Source: Candidatus Tenderia electrophaga (GTDB taxonomy: Bacteria > Pseudomonadota > Gammaproteobacteria > Tenderiales > Tenderiaceae). Taken from it: 64,000 bases of DNA. This document shows positions 18,041 through 26,951 of this stretch, one piece after another. How positions within the stretch are numbered: position 1 is the first letter of the stretch; every line of letters begins with the position of its first letter. The stretch is from positions 372,001-436,000 of the forward strand of contig CP013099.1 in NCBI GenBank assembly GCA_001447805.1, given 5' to 3'. The notes beneath the pieces were generated by a model. It saw only the letters and a program-made list of their open reading frames with translations. It made no database searches and was not told the DNA's origin. The translations under genes and the position numbers were made by a program.

Positions 18041-19459
18041 ATGGACGCTTTTCTCTCGGGCAAAAAAATCAGCATCTTGGCGATGATGATGGTATGCGCA
18101 CTGGCGGCATGCTCAGGGGTGAATAAAGCGCCGCGCATGATGTCGGCGCAGGCGTATTACCAACAGGGACTGCAACAGCTGGCGCAGGTCGATACCGCCG
18201 CGGCCGCCCAGACCCTTGAGGAATTGAACATCAACTATCCCTTTCACGCCGAAACGGGCGAGTTGAATGTGCGCTTGATCAAGGGCTATTACGAGGCCGG
18301 TCAGGCCGATGCGGCGATCGAGCAGGCCGACCGTTTTATCGCCATGTACCCCACACATAAAGACATTGCCTACGTCCACTATCTGGCCGGCATGGCGAAC
18401 TACGCGCGCGGCCGGCGCGACATCTCTATGGATGTGACCACCAGTGACCCCGGCTATGCCAAGGCTGCTCTGGCGCGGTTTCGTACCCTGGTGGAATGCT
18501 GCGACAACACCGAGCACGCCTTCAATGCCAAACAGTACATCTATCACCTGGAGAGCATGATCTCCCTGTACGAACTGCGCTACATGGAGTGGGATTACGA
18601 TGCTGGTCGAATCGATGCCGCCGCCCAGCGCGGTATCAGTCTGCTGGTCAGTTATCCCAATAGCATCGCTGCCAAGCGCGCCCGCATGATGCTGGAAAGC
18701 GACAACTTTCGCGCCTACCGTGCCGGGATCAACCAGGCCATTCGCGAGGCCCATCCCGTCGTGCCGGTGGCGGAAATGGCCCCCGTCGAAGCACCTGCGC
18801 CGCGCTTCACCATCCATGTCGCCAGCGACAACAGGCTTGCCGACCTGGAGCACAGGGTGACGAAGATGGGACTGGCGGGTGAGGTTGACTATTACCGTCA
18901 TGAAGAAGGCAGCGAGGTCTATTACATTGCCGGCTTCGGCACATATGCCGCGCGCGAGGAGGCGAAGGCGGATCGCTTGCGCGTGCGGGTGCGCACCGAG
19001 GTGCCCGACATGTGGGTGCGCAGTCTGGATAACAGCCGGCTGGTGGAAGACGTGGCTGCGGTAAAACAAGCCGAGACACGCGCGCGCGCCAATCGGCCAA
19101 GCCCGAGCTTCACCCCGGTCGCCCTGAGCTCGGTGGCGAAAACGCAAACGCCGGCGCCCAAGCGCCAGGACAAAGCGGAGCCCAAACCAGTCGTGGCAGA
19201 GAGTTTTTATGCCGTCCAAATGATGAGCTACAGCGCGGCGGAGCCTCTGAAAAAGGCCGTTCAGTCGCTGGAGCTGGATGACGATGTAGGCTTGTATAGT
19301 CACGTCGTGAAGGGCGAGACCTACTTCATCGCCCTGTACGGCCATTACCCCGACTGGTCGGCCGGAAAGGAAGGCCTGGCGGACCTGGAGCGGCGTACCG
19401 GTAAATCAGGTTATTGGCTGCGCAAGATCGACGGCAGCAAGGTGCGGCCGGTCGAATAG
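18041..19459 (+). CDS. BamD-like lipoprotein fused to two SPOR domains
   Basis: 472 residues. The lipobox LAAC (21-24) makes C24 the lipidated residue, with Ser next, which favours the outer membrane. Residues about 33-235 look like the TPR repeats of BamD (YYQQGLQQL, NYPFHAETGELNVRLIKGYYEAG, QADRFIAMYPTHKDIAYVHYLAGMANYARGRRD). Two SPOR-like modules follow: about 255-335 (FTIHVASDN...VYYIAGFGTY) and about 395-470 (FYAVQMMSY...TYFIALYGHY), with a Pro/Lys-rich linker. SPOR domains bind denuded glycan at the septum; BamD drives outer-membrane protein assembly. The fusion would place a BamD-type scaffold at the division site. Whether it replaces or supplements a standard BamD is unknown. Confidence 0.75.
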   Translation: MDAFLSGKKISILAMMMVCALAACSGVNKAPRMMSAQAYYQQGLQQLAQVDTAAAAQTLEELNINYPFHAETGELNVRLIKGYYEAGQADAAIEQADRFIAMYPTHKDIAYVHYLAGMANYARGRRDISMDVTTSDPGYAKAALARFRTLVECCDNTEHAFNAKQYIYHLESMISLYELRYMEWDYDAGRIDAAAQRGISLLVSYPNSIAAKRARMMLESDNFRAYRAGINQAIREAHPVVPVAEMAPVEAPAPRFTIHVASDNRLADLEHRVTKMGLAGEVDYYRHEEGSEVYYIAGFGTYAAREEAKADRLRVRVRTEVPDMWVRSLDNSRLVEDVAAVKQAETRARANRPSPSFTPVALSSVAKTQTPAPKRQDKAEPKPVVAESFYAVQMMSYSAAEPLKKAVQSLELDDDVGLYSHVVKGETYFIALYGHYPDWSAGKEGLADLERRTGKSGYWLRKIDGSKVRPVE

Positions 19460-19530
19460 TCGCGCCGTTGCGCCCTGACGCCGCCATGTTGGCCTATGCT
19501 AGATAGGTGATGGCGTAGTTGAGGTGCGGC

Positions 19531-19962
19531 ATGGCGGAGAACCCGACTCTATTCGCGGCCCTGGGCGGCTTGCCGACCCTGCAGCGGGTGCATAAGACCT
19601 TCTACGACAAGGTCTATGCACACCCCTGGCTGGGTCGGTTTTTTGAGGGCCATAATCAAGCCTCGATCGAGGCGCGTCAGACCCAGTTCATGGCTGAAAA
19701 GATGGGCGGCGACACACCCTATTCCGGCAAGGACATGCGCATGGCCCACCGCCAGATGTATATCACCCCGGAACTATTCGAGCTGCGCCACCAGCTGTTG
19801 CGCCAAGCGATCCAAGAGGCAGGCGTGCCGCATGACCTGGCGCGGCGCTGGCTTAAGATCGATGCCGCCTTTTATCGCCACATCGTCAAGGGCTCCATCG
19901 AATCCTTCTACGCCTATACCTGGACGTATGAAACGCGGCTGATCGTGCCCAAGCCGCGTTAG
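19531..19962 (+). CDS. Truncated haemoglobin, group I-like
   Basis: 143 residues from the ATG with GAGGTG ahead. It has LFAALGG at the start, the FYDKVYAHPWLGRFF segment, and SGKDMRMAHRQMYI, whose His is the probable proximal haem ligand. The two-over-two globin fold binds O2 or NO; roles include NO detoxification and redox. Convergent with the 2OG oxygenase gene, overlapping it by four bases. Confidence 0.88.
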   Translation: MAENPTLFAALGGLPTLQRVHKTFYDKVYAHPWLGRFFEGHNQASIEARQTQFMAEKMGGDTPYSGKDMRMAHRQMYITPELFELRHQLLRQAIQEAGVPHDLARRWLKIDAAFYRHIVKGSIESFYAYTWTYETRLIVPKPR

Positions 19963-20606
19963 ATGGCGGGCAATGCATGCGGGTCTCTCACCCGAAACCA
20001 GCCGGCGATGCTGTAGCGATCGCGTTGGGTGATGGCGACCTGGTGGGGAATGGCCTCGCTGGTAAAGCACACCAGAGTGCCGCCCAGCGGCGCCACCGCG
20101 GCGATGACCTTGTCCTGAGCGAAAATCTGCAGCTCGCCGCCGTCCTGTTCACGCCAATCAGGATTGAGATAGGCGACGAGGCTGATGCGCCGCAGGTTAT
20201 TGTTCTGGAAACTGTCGAGGTGTTTCTGGTAACCGGTGCCGGGCGGGTAATGGGCGAAGTGGGCCTCCAGCTCGGTGAGGCCGAGAAACAACTGCCGGTT
20301 GATGTCGTGCTGCAGTTGCGCCATTTGGTCAAGAAAGTCGTGCTCAGCGGCGCTGGCGCCGCTGAGCCAGTGAATGGCATCGCCGCGAATGCTGCGCCGC
20401 CGGGTGCGTTGGGCATCCTTGCCGATATGGGCGGCGCGCAATCGATCCTGCTCTGCCAACGCCAGCAACGCCTGCTGCAGGGACGTGACCAGTTGAATAT
20501 CCAGATAGTGAGGATTGACGCTGTAGCCCTGTTGCACCAGGTCCTCAATGATTTTCTGGCGCTTTAATTGAGCTGAGAGCTCGTCGGGGAGCTGAAGGTT
20601 TTCCAT
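19959..20606 (-). CDS. 2-oxoglutarate/Fe(II) oxygenase family protein
   Basis: 215 residues. The iron ligands are visible as H-x-D in YQKHLDSF and a distal His in AIPHQVAIT, with an Arg in DRYSIAGWFR for 2-oxoglutarate; GGELQIF precedes the second ligand, as in prolyl-4-hydroxylase-like oxygenases. Substrate unknown; bacterial relatives hydroxylate ribosomal or translation proteins in some cases. Ends against the globin gene. Confidence 0.85.
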   Translation of the reverse strand: MENLQLPDELSAQLKRQKIIEDLVQQGYSVNPHYLDIQLVTSLQQALLALAEQDRLRAAHIGKDAQRTRRRSIRGDAIHWLSGASAAEHDFLDQMAQLQHDINRQLFLGLTELEAHFAHYPPGTGYQKHLDSFQNNNLRRISLVAYLNPDWREQDGGELQIFAQDKVIAAVAPLGGTLVCFTSEAIPHQVAITQRDRYSIAGWFRVRDPHALPAI

Positions 20607-20745
20607 TTAGGCGGTGCCGGCACAGCCGCGGGCTGCGGTGCCGAAATTATCCTCGAAAATGGAAACCTGTCCAGCGTTTTTGGCGGCACTGCCCGGACGC
20701 GCGCGAAGACAGGCCTGCTGCCGCGATCCCGATGGGATATGCGGG

Positions 20746-21243
20746 CTAGGCCTGATCCGGGATGAATTTCAGCGCCAGGCCGTTGTTGCAATAACGCTTG
20801 CCGGTAGGCTCGGGGCCGTCATTGAATACATGGCCCTGGTGACCGCCGCAACGGGCGCAGTGGTATTCGGTGCGCGGCAGAAACAGGCCGAAATCCAGTT
20901 TGGTCCCCACGGCATTGGGCAAGGTCTTGAAAAAGCTGGGCCAGCCGGTGCCGCTGTCGTATTTCATCGCGGCGGTGAACAGGGGGAGTTCGCAGCCGGC
21001 GCAGACATAAGTGCCCTCGCGTTTTTCATTGTTGAGCGGACTGCTGTAGGCGGGCTCGGTGCCTTCCTCACGCAGGATACGGAATTGCGCCGGGGTCAGA
21101 CGTTGGCGCCACTGCGCGTCCGAGAGCTCCAGTTTTTCGATGCGGTGGTTCTGCATCGACATCGCGTCGTCCCGGGCGCGTACCGTTAACACGGGGCTTG
21201 CGGCCAGCGCCACGGTAGCCAGAAGGAATTTGCGTCGGTTCAT
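20746..21243 (-). CDS. msrB: Exported peptide-methionine (R)-S-oxide reductase
   Basis: 165 residues. The N-terminus MNRRKFLLATVALAAS is a Tat-like or Sec signal (RRKFL), so this MsrB works outside the cytoplasm. Zinc is held by C81-x2-C84 and C129-x2-C132, and the catalytic cysteine is C152 in RYCNNGLALKF. It repairs methionine-R-sulfoxide in envelope proteins; the reductant is not evident here. It stands between the oxygenase and a two-component system on the same strand but is not obviously in either operon. Confidence 0.93.
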   Translation of the reverse strand: MNRRKFLLATVALAASPVLTVRARDDAMSMQNHRIEKLELSDAQWRQRLTPAQFRILREEGTEPAYSSPLNNEKREGTYVCAGCELPLFTAAMKYDSGTGWPSFFKTLPNAVGTKLDFGLFLPRTEYHCARCGGHQGHVFNDGPEPTGKRYCNNGLALKFIPDQA

Positions 21244-21325
21244 GTCTCTGTCCTGTGGGAAAGGTTCATGGAGCTATTATGCTATTCATTTGGACCAAAA
21301 TCCTCACCAAAAGGTCACGGCTTCA

Positions 21326-22789
21326 TCAAGCTTTTTGCGGCAGTGAGAATGTTAAGCAGGTGCCGCGACCGGGTTCGCTTTCGGCCCGGATGTGGCCGCC
21401 ATGCAGTTCGATGATACGTTTGACGATGGCCAGGCCGAGGCCGCCGGGGGCGCGCTTGCCGGTGTCACGGCCCTGGAAAAAACGATCGAAGACCCTGGCC
21501 AGTTCGGCGGCGGCGATGCCCGGGCCGCTGTCCTGAATCCGGACCTCACAGTTATTATCGACACGGCGCAAAGTGACTGTAATTCGGCCGCCGTGGGGAG
21601 TGAACTTAAGGGCGTTGCCGAGCAGGTTCTCAAACACCCGCGCGATAAGACCGATGTCACCCCAGGCGATCAGGTTTTCGGAGACGACGTCCAGGCGTAT
21701 GGTGGTCCTGTTTGCCGCGGCCGGCAGCTGGAATTTCTGCAGCACCGCATCGTGGGCCAGTTCGGCCAAATTAAACGGCTCCCGTTGCGGCACGCTTTCT
21801 TGGGCCTCGAGCCGGGCCAGCTCGAACAGCTCGGCGATCAATTGATTGAGACGGACGCTGCTTTGTAGCGCCTGCTTGAGATAATGATCGCGCGCCTGTT
21901 GGTCCAGTTGCTCACCCTTCAATTCCAGCGTTTCCAGATAACCGTGCAGGATGGCGACCGGGGTACGCAGGTCGTGGGAGACGTTGGCCACCAGTTCGCG
22001 GCGCAGGCTGTCCTGCTGTTTCAGTTCATCCAGTTGGGTGACGATGCGCCGGGCCATCTGGTGAAAGGTGCGGCCGAGGCGGTCAATTTCGTCACGGTTT
22101 TTGGTGGCCGGGGTGAGGGCGTTAAAGCGGCTGAAATCACTTTGGCGAAACGCATCCATCTCCGTGCTCAGGCGGTCGAGGCGTTGCGTCAGGCGCCGGA
22201 ATAGCCACAGGCCGGTAATCATGCCTGCCACCAGGCTGCCGCTTAGGGCCCAGCCGGTCTGCTTCCAGATGATGCTCTCCTTGATGAATTGTTCGGCATT
22301 GTCGTATTGCTCGCCCAGCAACACGACGTAGAGATAGCCCGCCGGGTTTTGCGCGCTGGGCACCGGTGTCACAGAAAAGATTTTTTGCCGGTCATGACTG
22401 CGCGGGTCGTCACCCAGCAAGGGCAATTCCTCGCCGCGCAGAAAGGCCTGAATCGGTGTGAGTGAGACCGAGCGACGCTTCACCCTGCCCGGATCGGCGG
22501 AGTAAGAGAGGATGTTGCCGTTGAGATCGAGCAGGTAGATCTCGATGCTGGGATTGATGACCATGTACTCCATGAAGGTCGCCTGTAGCGCCGTCTCGTT
22601 GATGCGTCCCGATTCCACCAGGTTGCGGTCGGCCACCAGATTTTTGGCGAGATCGAGATGGAGCGTCTGGTCGGTCTCTTGCAGATAGTATCGGGCCGCC
22701 GACAGGCTGAGCAGGGTGTAGAGCACGCCGACGCTGAGCAGCAGTGCCACCAAGGCTAAGGAGAGGCGGGCGTAAAGGGTAGGCAGCAT
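21326..22789 (-). CDS. Sensor histidine kinase (BaeS-like)
   Basis: 487 residues. Membrane helices at about 9-30 and 179-198 enclose a periplasmic sensor region of 150 residues; a HAMP segment follows. The H-box is NVSHDLRTP with H272, and the ATPase domain carries the N, G1 and G2 boxes (ENLLGNALKFTPHGG, DSGPGI, GGLGLAIVKRI). It overlaps the response regulator gene by one base and is its cognate partner. The signal is unknown; no obvious target is adjacent, although the ferric-iron operon begins just behind on the opposite strand. Confidence 0.93.
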   Translation of the reverse strand: MLPTLYARLSLALVALLLSVGVLYTLLSLSAARYYLQETDQTLHLDLAKNLVADRNLVESGRINETALQATFMEYMVINPSIEIYLLDLNGNILSYSADPGRVKRRSVSLTPIQAFLRGEELPLLGDDPRSHDRQKIFSVTPVPSAQNPAGYLYVVLLGEQYDNAEQFIKESIIWKQTGWALSGSLVAGMITGLWLFRRLTQRLDRLSTEMDAFRQSDFSRFNALTPATKNRDEIDRLGRTFHQMARRIVTQLDELKQQDSLRRELVANVSHDLRTPVAILHGYLETLELKGEQLDQQARDHYLKQALQSSVRLNQLIAELFELARLEAQESVPQREPFNLAELAHDAVLQKFQLPAAANRTTIRLDVVSENLIAWGDIGLIARVFENLLGNALKFTPHGGRITVTLRRVDNNCEVRIQDSGPGIAAAELARVFDRFFQGRDTGKRAPGGLGLAIVKRIIELHGGHIRAESEPGRGTCLTFSLPQKA

Positions 22790-23487
22790 CAGGCCTGGTG
22801 CTCATTGAATTTATAGCCTACGCCCCACACCGTCATGATGTAGCGCGGCTTGGCCGGATCGGCCTCGATCTTGCCTCGCAGGCGGTTGATGTGGGAGTTG
22901 ACCGTGTGTTCATAGCCCGCGTAACTATAGCCCCAGACCTGGTCCAGCAGTTCGGCACGGTTGTAGACGCGGCCGGGACGCGCGGCAAAGTGCAGCAGCA
23001 GATCAAATTCCTTGGCGGTTAGCTCGATGGTCTTGCCCGCCAGGGTGACGCGATGCTTGTCGGGCTCGATCACCAGCTCGCCGCACTGTAACCGGCCCTG
23101 CGGCGCGACGCTGTGGAAGGCGTCCAGGCGGCGCAGTTGGGCCTTTACCCGCGCCAGCAGTTCCGGGAGGCTGAACGGTTTGGTGAGGTAGTCGTCGGCG
23201 CCGATCTCCAGCCCCAGTACCCGGTCCAGTTCCGATGATTTGGACGTGAGCATGATGATCGGCACCCGCGGGTCGTCCAGGCGCAGCTGTTTGCATACCG
23301 CCAGGCCATCCATTACCGGCAGCATGAGATCGAGGATGACCAGGTCGTAGTCTTTGTCGCGAAAGCGTTGCAGGCCGCTGCCGCCGTCAGTGGCGATGTC
23401 GGCCTGACAGTGAATGTCCTTCAGGTGCAGCCGCACCAGATCGGCGATTTCCGGATTGTCTTCGATGATCAGGATGTTGTGTTGCAT
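22789..23487 (-). CDS. OmpR/PhoB-type response regulator
   Basis: 232 residues from the ATG giving MQHNILIIED with GAGAG ahead; an upstream in-frame start adds 13 atypical residues. Receiver domain with D53 as phosphorylation site and TKPF lysine near residue 102; C-terminal winged helix (LTAKEFDLLLHFAARPGRVYNRAELLDQVWG, then HTVNSHINRLRGKIE). First gene of the two-component operon. Targets cannot be seen. Confidence 0.94.
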   Translation of the reverse strand: MQHNILIIEDNPEIADLVRLHLKDIHCQADIATDGGSGLQRFRDKDYDLVILDLMLPVMDGLAVCKQLRLDDPRVPIIMLTSKSSELDRVLGLEIGADDYLTKPFSLPELLARVKAQLRRLDAFHSVAPQGRLQCGELVIEPDKHRVTLAGKTIELTAKEFDLLLHFAARPGRVYNRAELLDQVWGYSYAGYEHTVNSHINRLRGKIEADPAKPRYIMTVWGVGYKFNEHQA

Positions 23488-23697
23488 GACGGCTCTCTCA
23501 TTCGGTGTGTTGCGGGACGCGCTCAAACTTAGTCGGGTGCCGGGCTAAAACCTTGCGTATGTGTGGTTTCAGCGCGTCCCTGCGGCTGGGCGCACGTGGG
23601 CGCACTATAGACGCCGGGTGTTCACAGCCGGGTGGCGCAATTGTCACAAATCCTTCACAGCCGAAAAAAAAGTCGCAGGGGCATTGCAAGCCAGAAT

Positions 23698-23716
23698 GAG
23701 AATAATTATCATTATT
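23698..23716 (+). promoter_or_regulatory. Fur box
   Basis: GAGAATAATTATCATTATT agrees with the 19-base Fur consensus GATAATGATAATCATTATC at 15 positions. It lies about 34 bases ahead of the ferric-iron binding protein gene, so that gene is very likely repressed by Fur with iron. Confidence 0.85.
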
Positions 23717-23749
23717 CAAAATTCTGACACTCAATTAAGGGGTATACAC

Positions 23750-24754
23750 ATGCTGAAGACACGAGTTTTGGCCCTGCTTGCCGGTCTGGCCACGGCATCG
23801 GTTTCCGGCTTCAGTTGGGCCGCCGAGGAGCTGGTGGTGTATTCGGGGCGCAAGGATAAATTCGTTGAGCCGGTGGTGGAAAGATTCACCCAGCAGACCG
23901 GCATCAAGGTGCTGCTGCACTCGGGTGAATCCACCGCGTTGCTGAACAAGATGCACATCGAAGGGGCGCGCACCCAGGCCGATCTCTACCTCAGCAACGA
24001 CGCCGGTAACTTGCAAAAGGGCAGCGAGCTGGGTCTGTTTCAGGCCCTGCCGGGATCGTTGGTGGATGCGGTGCCGGCCAATCTGCGCGCTGCCGACAAC
24101 AGCTGGGTCGGCCTGTCGGCCCGCGCCCGGGTATTGGTGGTGAATGAGGATGCCAAAGGGCTGGATTGGGTGACGTCGGTGTTCGATCTGGCCGATCCGC
24201 GCCTGCAAGGGCGCCTGGCCATCACTACCAGCGCCAATGAAAGTTATATCGCTGGGGCGACGGTCTACATGGTCGAGGCGGGCGCGGACAAGGTGCGCGA
24301 CTGGCTCGAGGGTATGAAGGCCAATGTCGACGGCCAGGTCTTCAATAAGCACAGCAAGATCGTCAGCGCCGTGGCCAACGGCCAGAAAGACATCGGTCTG
24401 GTGAATCACTATTACATCTACCGCCACCTGGCCCAACAGCCGGGTGCCCCGATTCAGGTCCGCCTGCCCGACCAGGACGGCATGGGCGTGGCCTGGAACG
24501 TGGCCGGCGTGGCGGTGAGCAAACACAGCGATCAACAGGCGTCGGCGCAGAAGTTCGTCGAGTTCGTGGTCTCGCCCGAGGGGCAGAAGATCTTCGCCGA
24601 GGTGAATCGCGAATACCCCACCGTGCCGGGCGTCGCGGCGGCGCCCGAAGTGCCGGATGCCGGTAGCTACAAGGTCGCCGATGTGCCGATGACAAAGTTG
24701 GGCGAACTGCGTGACGCGACCATAGATCTGATCGAGTCGGTAGGCATGCCTTAG
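23750..24754 (+). CDS. Ferric-iron ABC transporter, periplasmic binding protein (FbpA/FutA-like)
   Basis: 334 residues from the ATG at 23750, with AAGGGG ahead. A signal peptide ends near residue 25 (SGFSWA). The start of the mature protein, ELVVYSGRKDKFVEPVVERF, and the later NHYYIYR with tyrosines fit iron-binding proteins of the FbpA/FutA class, which grip Fe(III) through tyrosines. The Fur box upstream agrees with an iron role. The permease follows 52 bases on; no ATPase subunit gene is present. Confidence 0.92.
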   Translation: MLKTRVLALLAGLATASVSGFSWAAEELVVYSGRKDKFVEPVVERFTQQTGIKVLLHSGESTALLNKMHIEGARTQADLYLSNDAGNLQKGSELGLFQALPGSLVDAVPANLRAADNSWVGLSARARVLVVNEDAKGLDWVTSVFDLADPRLQGRLAITTSANESYIAGATVYMVEAGADKVRDWLEGMKANVDGQVFNKHSKIVSAVANGQKDIGLVNHYYIYRHLAQQPGAPIQVRLPDQDGMGVAWNVAGVAVSKHSDQQASAQKFVEFVVSPEGQKIFAEVNREYPTVPGVAAAPEVPDAGSYKVADVPMTKLGELRDATIDLIESVGMP

Positions 24755-24806
24755 TCCGGCCGCTGCGCTTTTCTCCGCGTGTCGCGAAGGGATAAGCTGG
24801 TGAGAA

Positions 24807-26378
24807 ATGCGGGCTAGAATCAGAATCGGGTCGCTTAGCTCCATGGCCGGGATCGTCGTGTTGACCGCGACGGTCCCGCTGTTGTTTGTGATCTACAGCA
24901 GTCTGCAGCTGTCCGCCGCGGCCTGGGCCGGTCTGTGGAGCAGCCGCCTGCCCGGATTGATGGGCAACACCCTATCGCTGGCCCTGGCGGTAGTCGTGCT
25001 GTGTTTGCTGCTGGCGGTGCCCAGCGCTTGGCTGACGGCAAGGCGCGAGTTTGTCGGGCGCACGCTGGCGATCTGGCTGCTGGTGCTGCCCCTGACCATT
25101 CCCACCTATGTCTTCGCCCATATCTACACCGTATTGCTGGAGCCCGATGGCTGGCTCGGGCGGGTCTGGCAGGCCGTGGCCGGCGAGGCGGCGGTGATCG
25201 ACATCTACGGCCTGGGCGGCGCCGCCGTGATGCTGGCGCTGGCGACCTTTTCTTATGTGTTTTTGCTGGGCTACACCAGTCTGGTGGATGCGCGCCAGAG
25301 CCTGGAGGATGCGGCGCGCATCCACGGCGCCTCGCGTTGGCAGGTGTTTGCGCGCGTCACCCTGCCGCTGATGCGCCCCGCCCTGGCGGCGGGGCTGGTG
25401 GTGGTGGTATTACACACCCTGTCGGACTTCGGCGCCGTCAGCATGCTGCGCTACCAGACCTTCACCCTCAGTATCTACCTGCAGATGAGCGGCCGTTTCG
25501 ACTACCACGCCGCCGCTGGATTGAGCCTGATCCTGGTCAGCATGAGCCTGGCCTTTCTGGTGTTGGAGCGCTTTTTCCGCCGCCAGCAGCGCTACTACGC
25601 CGGCGCCCAGAGCCGCTTCGTGCACCGCAAACCCGCCAGCCGCGGCGAGACCCTGCTGATCTGGGTGTGGCTGGGATTGGTTTCCCTGTTCGCCTTCATT
25701 ATCCCGTTGTGTTGGATGCTGGTGTGGAGCTATGACGCCCTGCTGCGCGACATGATCGATACCCGATTTTGGGGCTATGCCTTCAACACCGGAATAGTAT
25801 CGTTCACGGCGGCGACGGTGGCGGTGTTTCTGGCCCTGCCCATCGGGCTCTACCATACCCGCGCGCGCACTTGGCTGAGCAATATTTACGTGCAACTGTC
25901 CAGCATTGGTTTCGTGTTGCCGGGGCCGGTGGTGGCGCTGGGCGTGATCTCCTTCGTCATCGCCGTAATGCCGAATTTTTACGGTGGCTTTGCCGCCCTG
26001 ATCATGGCCCTGGTGGTGCGCTTCCTGCCGCTCGCCATTCAGTCCCAGGAGGCGGCGCTGCAACAGCTGACGCCCAGCATCGAGCAGGCCGGCCGCATCC
26101 ACGGCGCCGGTCCCTTGGAGAATCTGTGGCGCGTCATCCTGCCCATGATCCGCAACGGCATGGTCACGGCCTGGGTGTTGGTGTTTATCGACGTGCTCAA
26201 AGAGTTGCCGGCGACCCTGATGCTGCGCCCGGTGGGCTTCGATACCTTGCCGATCCGTATCTGGATCGAGGCCAGCGAAGAAATGCTGGAACTGGCCGCT
26301 CCCGCCGCCCTGGTGTTGGTCGTGGGCACCTTGCCGGCCCTGTGGATCATGATGCGCAGCCATGCCGTTAGGCATTAA
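24807..26378 (+). CDS. Ferric-iron ABC transporter permease (FbpB-like)
   Basis: 523 residues with about 12 membrane helices in two homologous halves, each with the EAA-type cytoplasmic loop (LEDAARIHGASRWQVFARVTLPLMRPAL near residue 170 and IEQAGRIHGAGPLENLWRVILPMI near 430). This is the fused two-domain permease that pairs with FbpA. It is the last gene of the Fur-controlled pair; the ATP-binding protein must come from elsewhere. Confidence 0.93.
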   Translation: MRARIRIGSLSSMAGIVVLTATVPLLFVIYSSLQLSAAAWAGLWSSRLPGLMGNTLSLALAVVVLCLLLAVPSAWLTARREFVGRTLAIWLLVLPLTIPTYVFAHIYTVLLEPDGWLGRVWQAVAGEAAVIDIYGLGGAAVMLALATFSYVFLLGYTSLVDARQSLEDAARIHGASRWQVFARVTLPLMRPALAAGLVVVVLHTLSDFGAVSMLRYQTFTLSIYLQMSGRFDYHAAAGLSLILVSMSLAFLVLERFFRRQQRYYAGAQSRFVHRKPASRGETLLIWVWLGLVSLFAFIIPLCWMLVWSYDALLRDMIDTRFWGYAFNTGIVSFTAATVAVFLALPIGLYHTRARTWLSNIYVQLSSIGFVLPGPVVALGVISFVIAVMPNFYGGFAALIMALVVRFLPLAIQSQEAALQQLTPSIEQAGRIHGAGPLENLWRVILPMIRNGMVTAWVLVFIDVLKELPATLMLRPVGFDTLPIRIWIEASEEMLELAAPAALVLVVGTLPALWIMMRSHAVRH

Positions 26379-26553
26379 CACGCTGATCTGATTGATGATT
26401 GTCAATGCCTCTGCGGCCGTGGTCGGTATCATGAGTATAATCGCTCGCCAAGCTGGCACAGCGCTTGTTTTTGCTAGTCGGCGGGCGTATGTTTTTCCAA
26501 GAAGGTCTGAAGGAATGACCCGACAGACACCGTAGACACAAGGAGAGAACGAA

Positions 26554-26883
26554 ATGAATACCAAGATTACGCGTGCTGCGATGGTTTCAGCGGTAGTGAT
26601 GGGGATGGCCGGTTGCGCCAACATCAGCAACGAAGAGCTCGAACAGTTACGCGGCGATGTCAATGCTGCCGCCAGCAATGCGGAAGAGGCCAAACAGATG
26701 GCGGCCGATGCCAATGGCACGGCGCGTGACGCCAAACGCACCGCCGACCAGGCGCTGCAGACCGCGAATGAGGCCAAGCGCATGGCCAGTGACGCTCAGC
26801 AACAGGCCTCCGAGGCCCAGACTACGGCCGATGACACGGCCGAAAAGACCGAGCGCATGTTCAAGAAGAGCATGAGTAAATAG
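26554..26883 (+). CDS. Alanine-zipper lipoprotein (Lpp/OprI-like)
   Basis: 109 residues. Lipobox MAGC gives a lipid-modified Cys at 21. The rest is one long alanine-zipper coiled coil with heptads of Ala (ASNAEEAKQMAADANGTARD and so on), ending KKSMSK, where a Lys could crosslink to peptidoglycan as in Lpp. Abundant outer-membrane lipoproteins of this kind tether or space the cell wall. RBS AAGGAGAG. The next two genes are L,D-transpeptidases, the enzyme class that in E. coli links Lpp to peptidoglycan, so a functional link is plausible. Confidence 0.85.
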   Translation: MNTKITRAAMVSAVVMGMAGCANISNEELEQLRGDVNAAASNAEEAKQMAADANGTARDAKRTADQALQTANEAKRMASDAQQQASEAQTTADDTAEKTERMFKKSMSK

Positions 26884-26910
26884 CGCGACGAGATGTTCGC
26901 GGTTGACGCC

Positions 26911-26936
26911 GGGCCGGCATGGGGACATGTCGGCCC
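26911..26936 (+). terminator. Hairpin terminator after the Lpp-like gene
   Basis: Arms of 11 bases (GGGCCGGCATG with CATGTCGGCCC, one G-U pair) and a 4-base loop, followed by GTATTTATG. It is a strong hairpin with a weak T-tract. Confidence 0.6.
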
Positions 26937-26951
26937 GTATTTATGTCCGCT

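Noticed and set aside
26454-26468. TGGCAC-N5-TTGT before the Lpp-like gene, like a sigma-54 promoter
   Set aside because: The invariant GC of the -12 element is GT, and a sigma-70 -10 (TATAAT, 26436-26441) lies just upstream.
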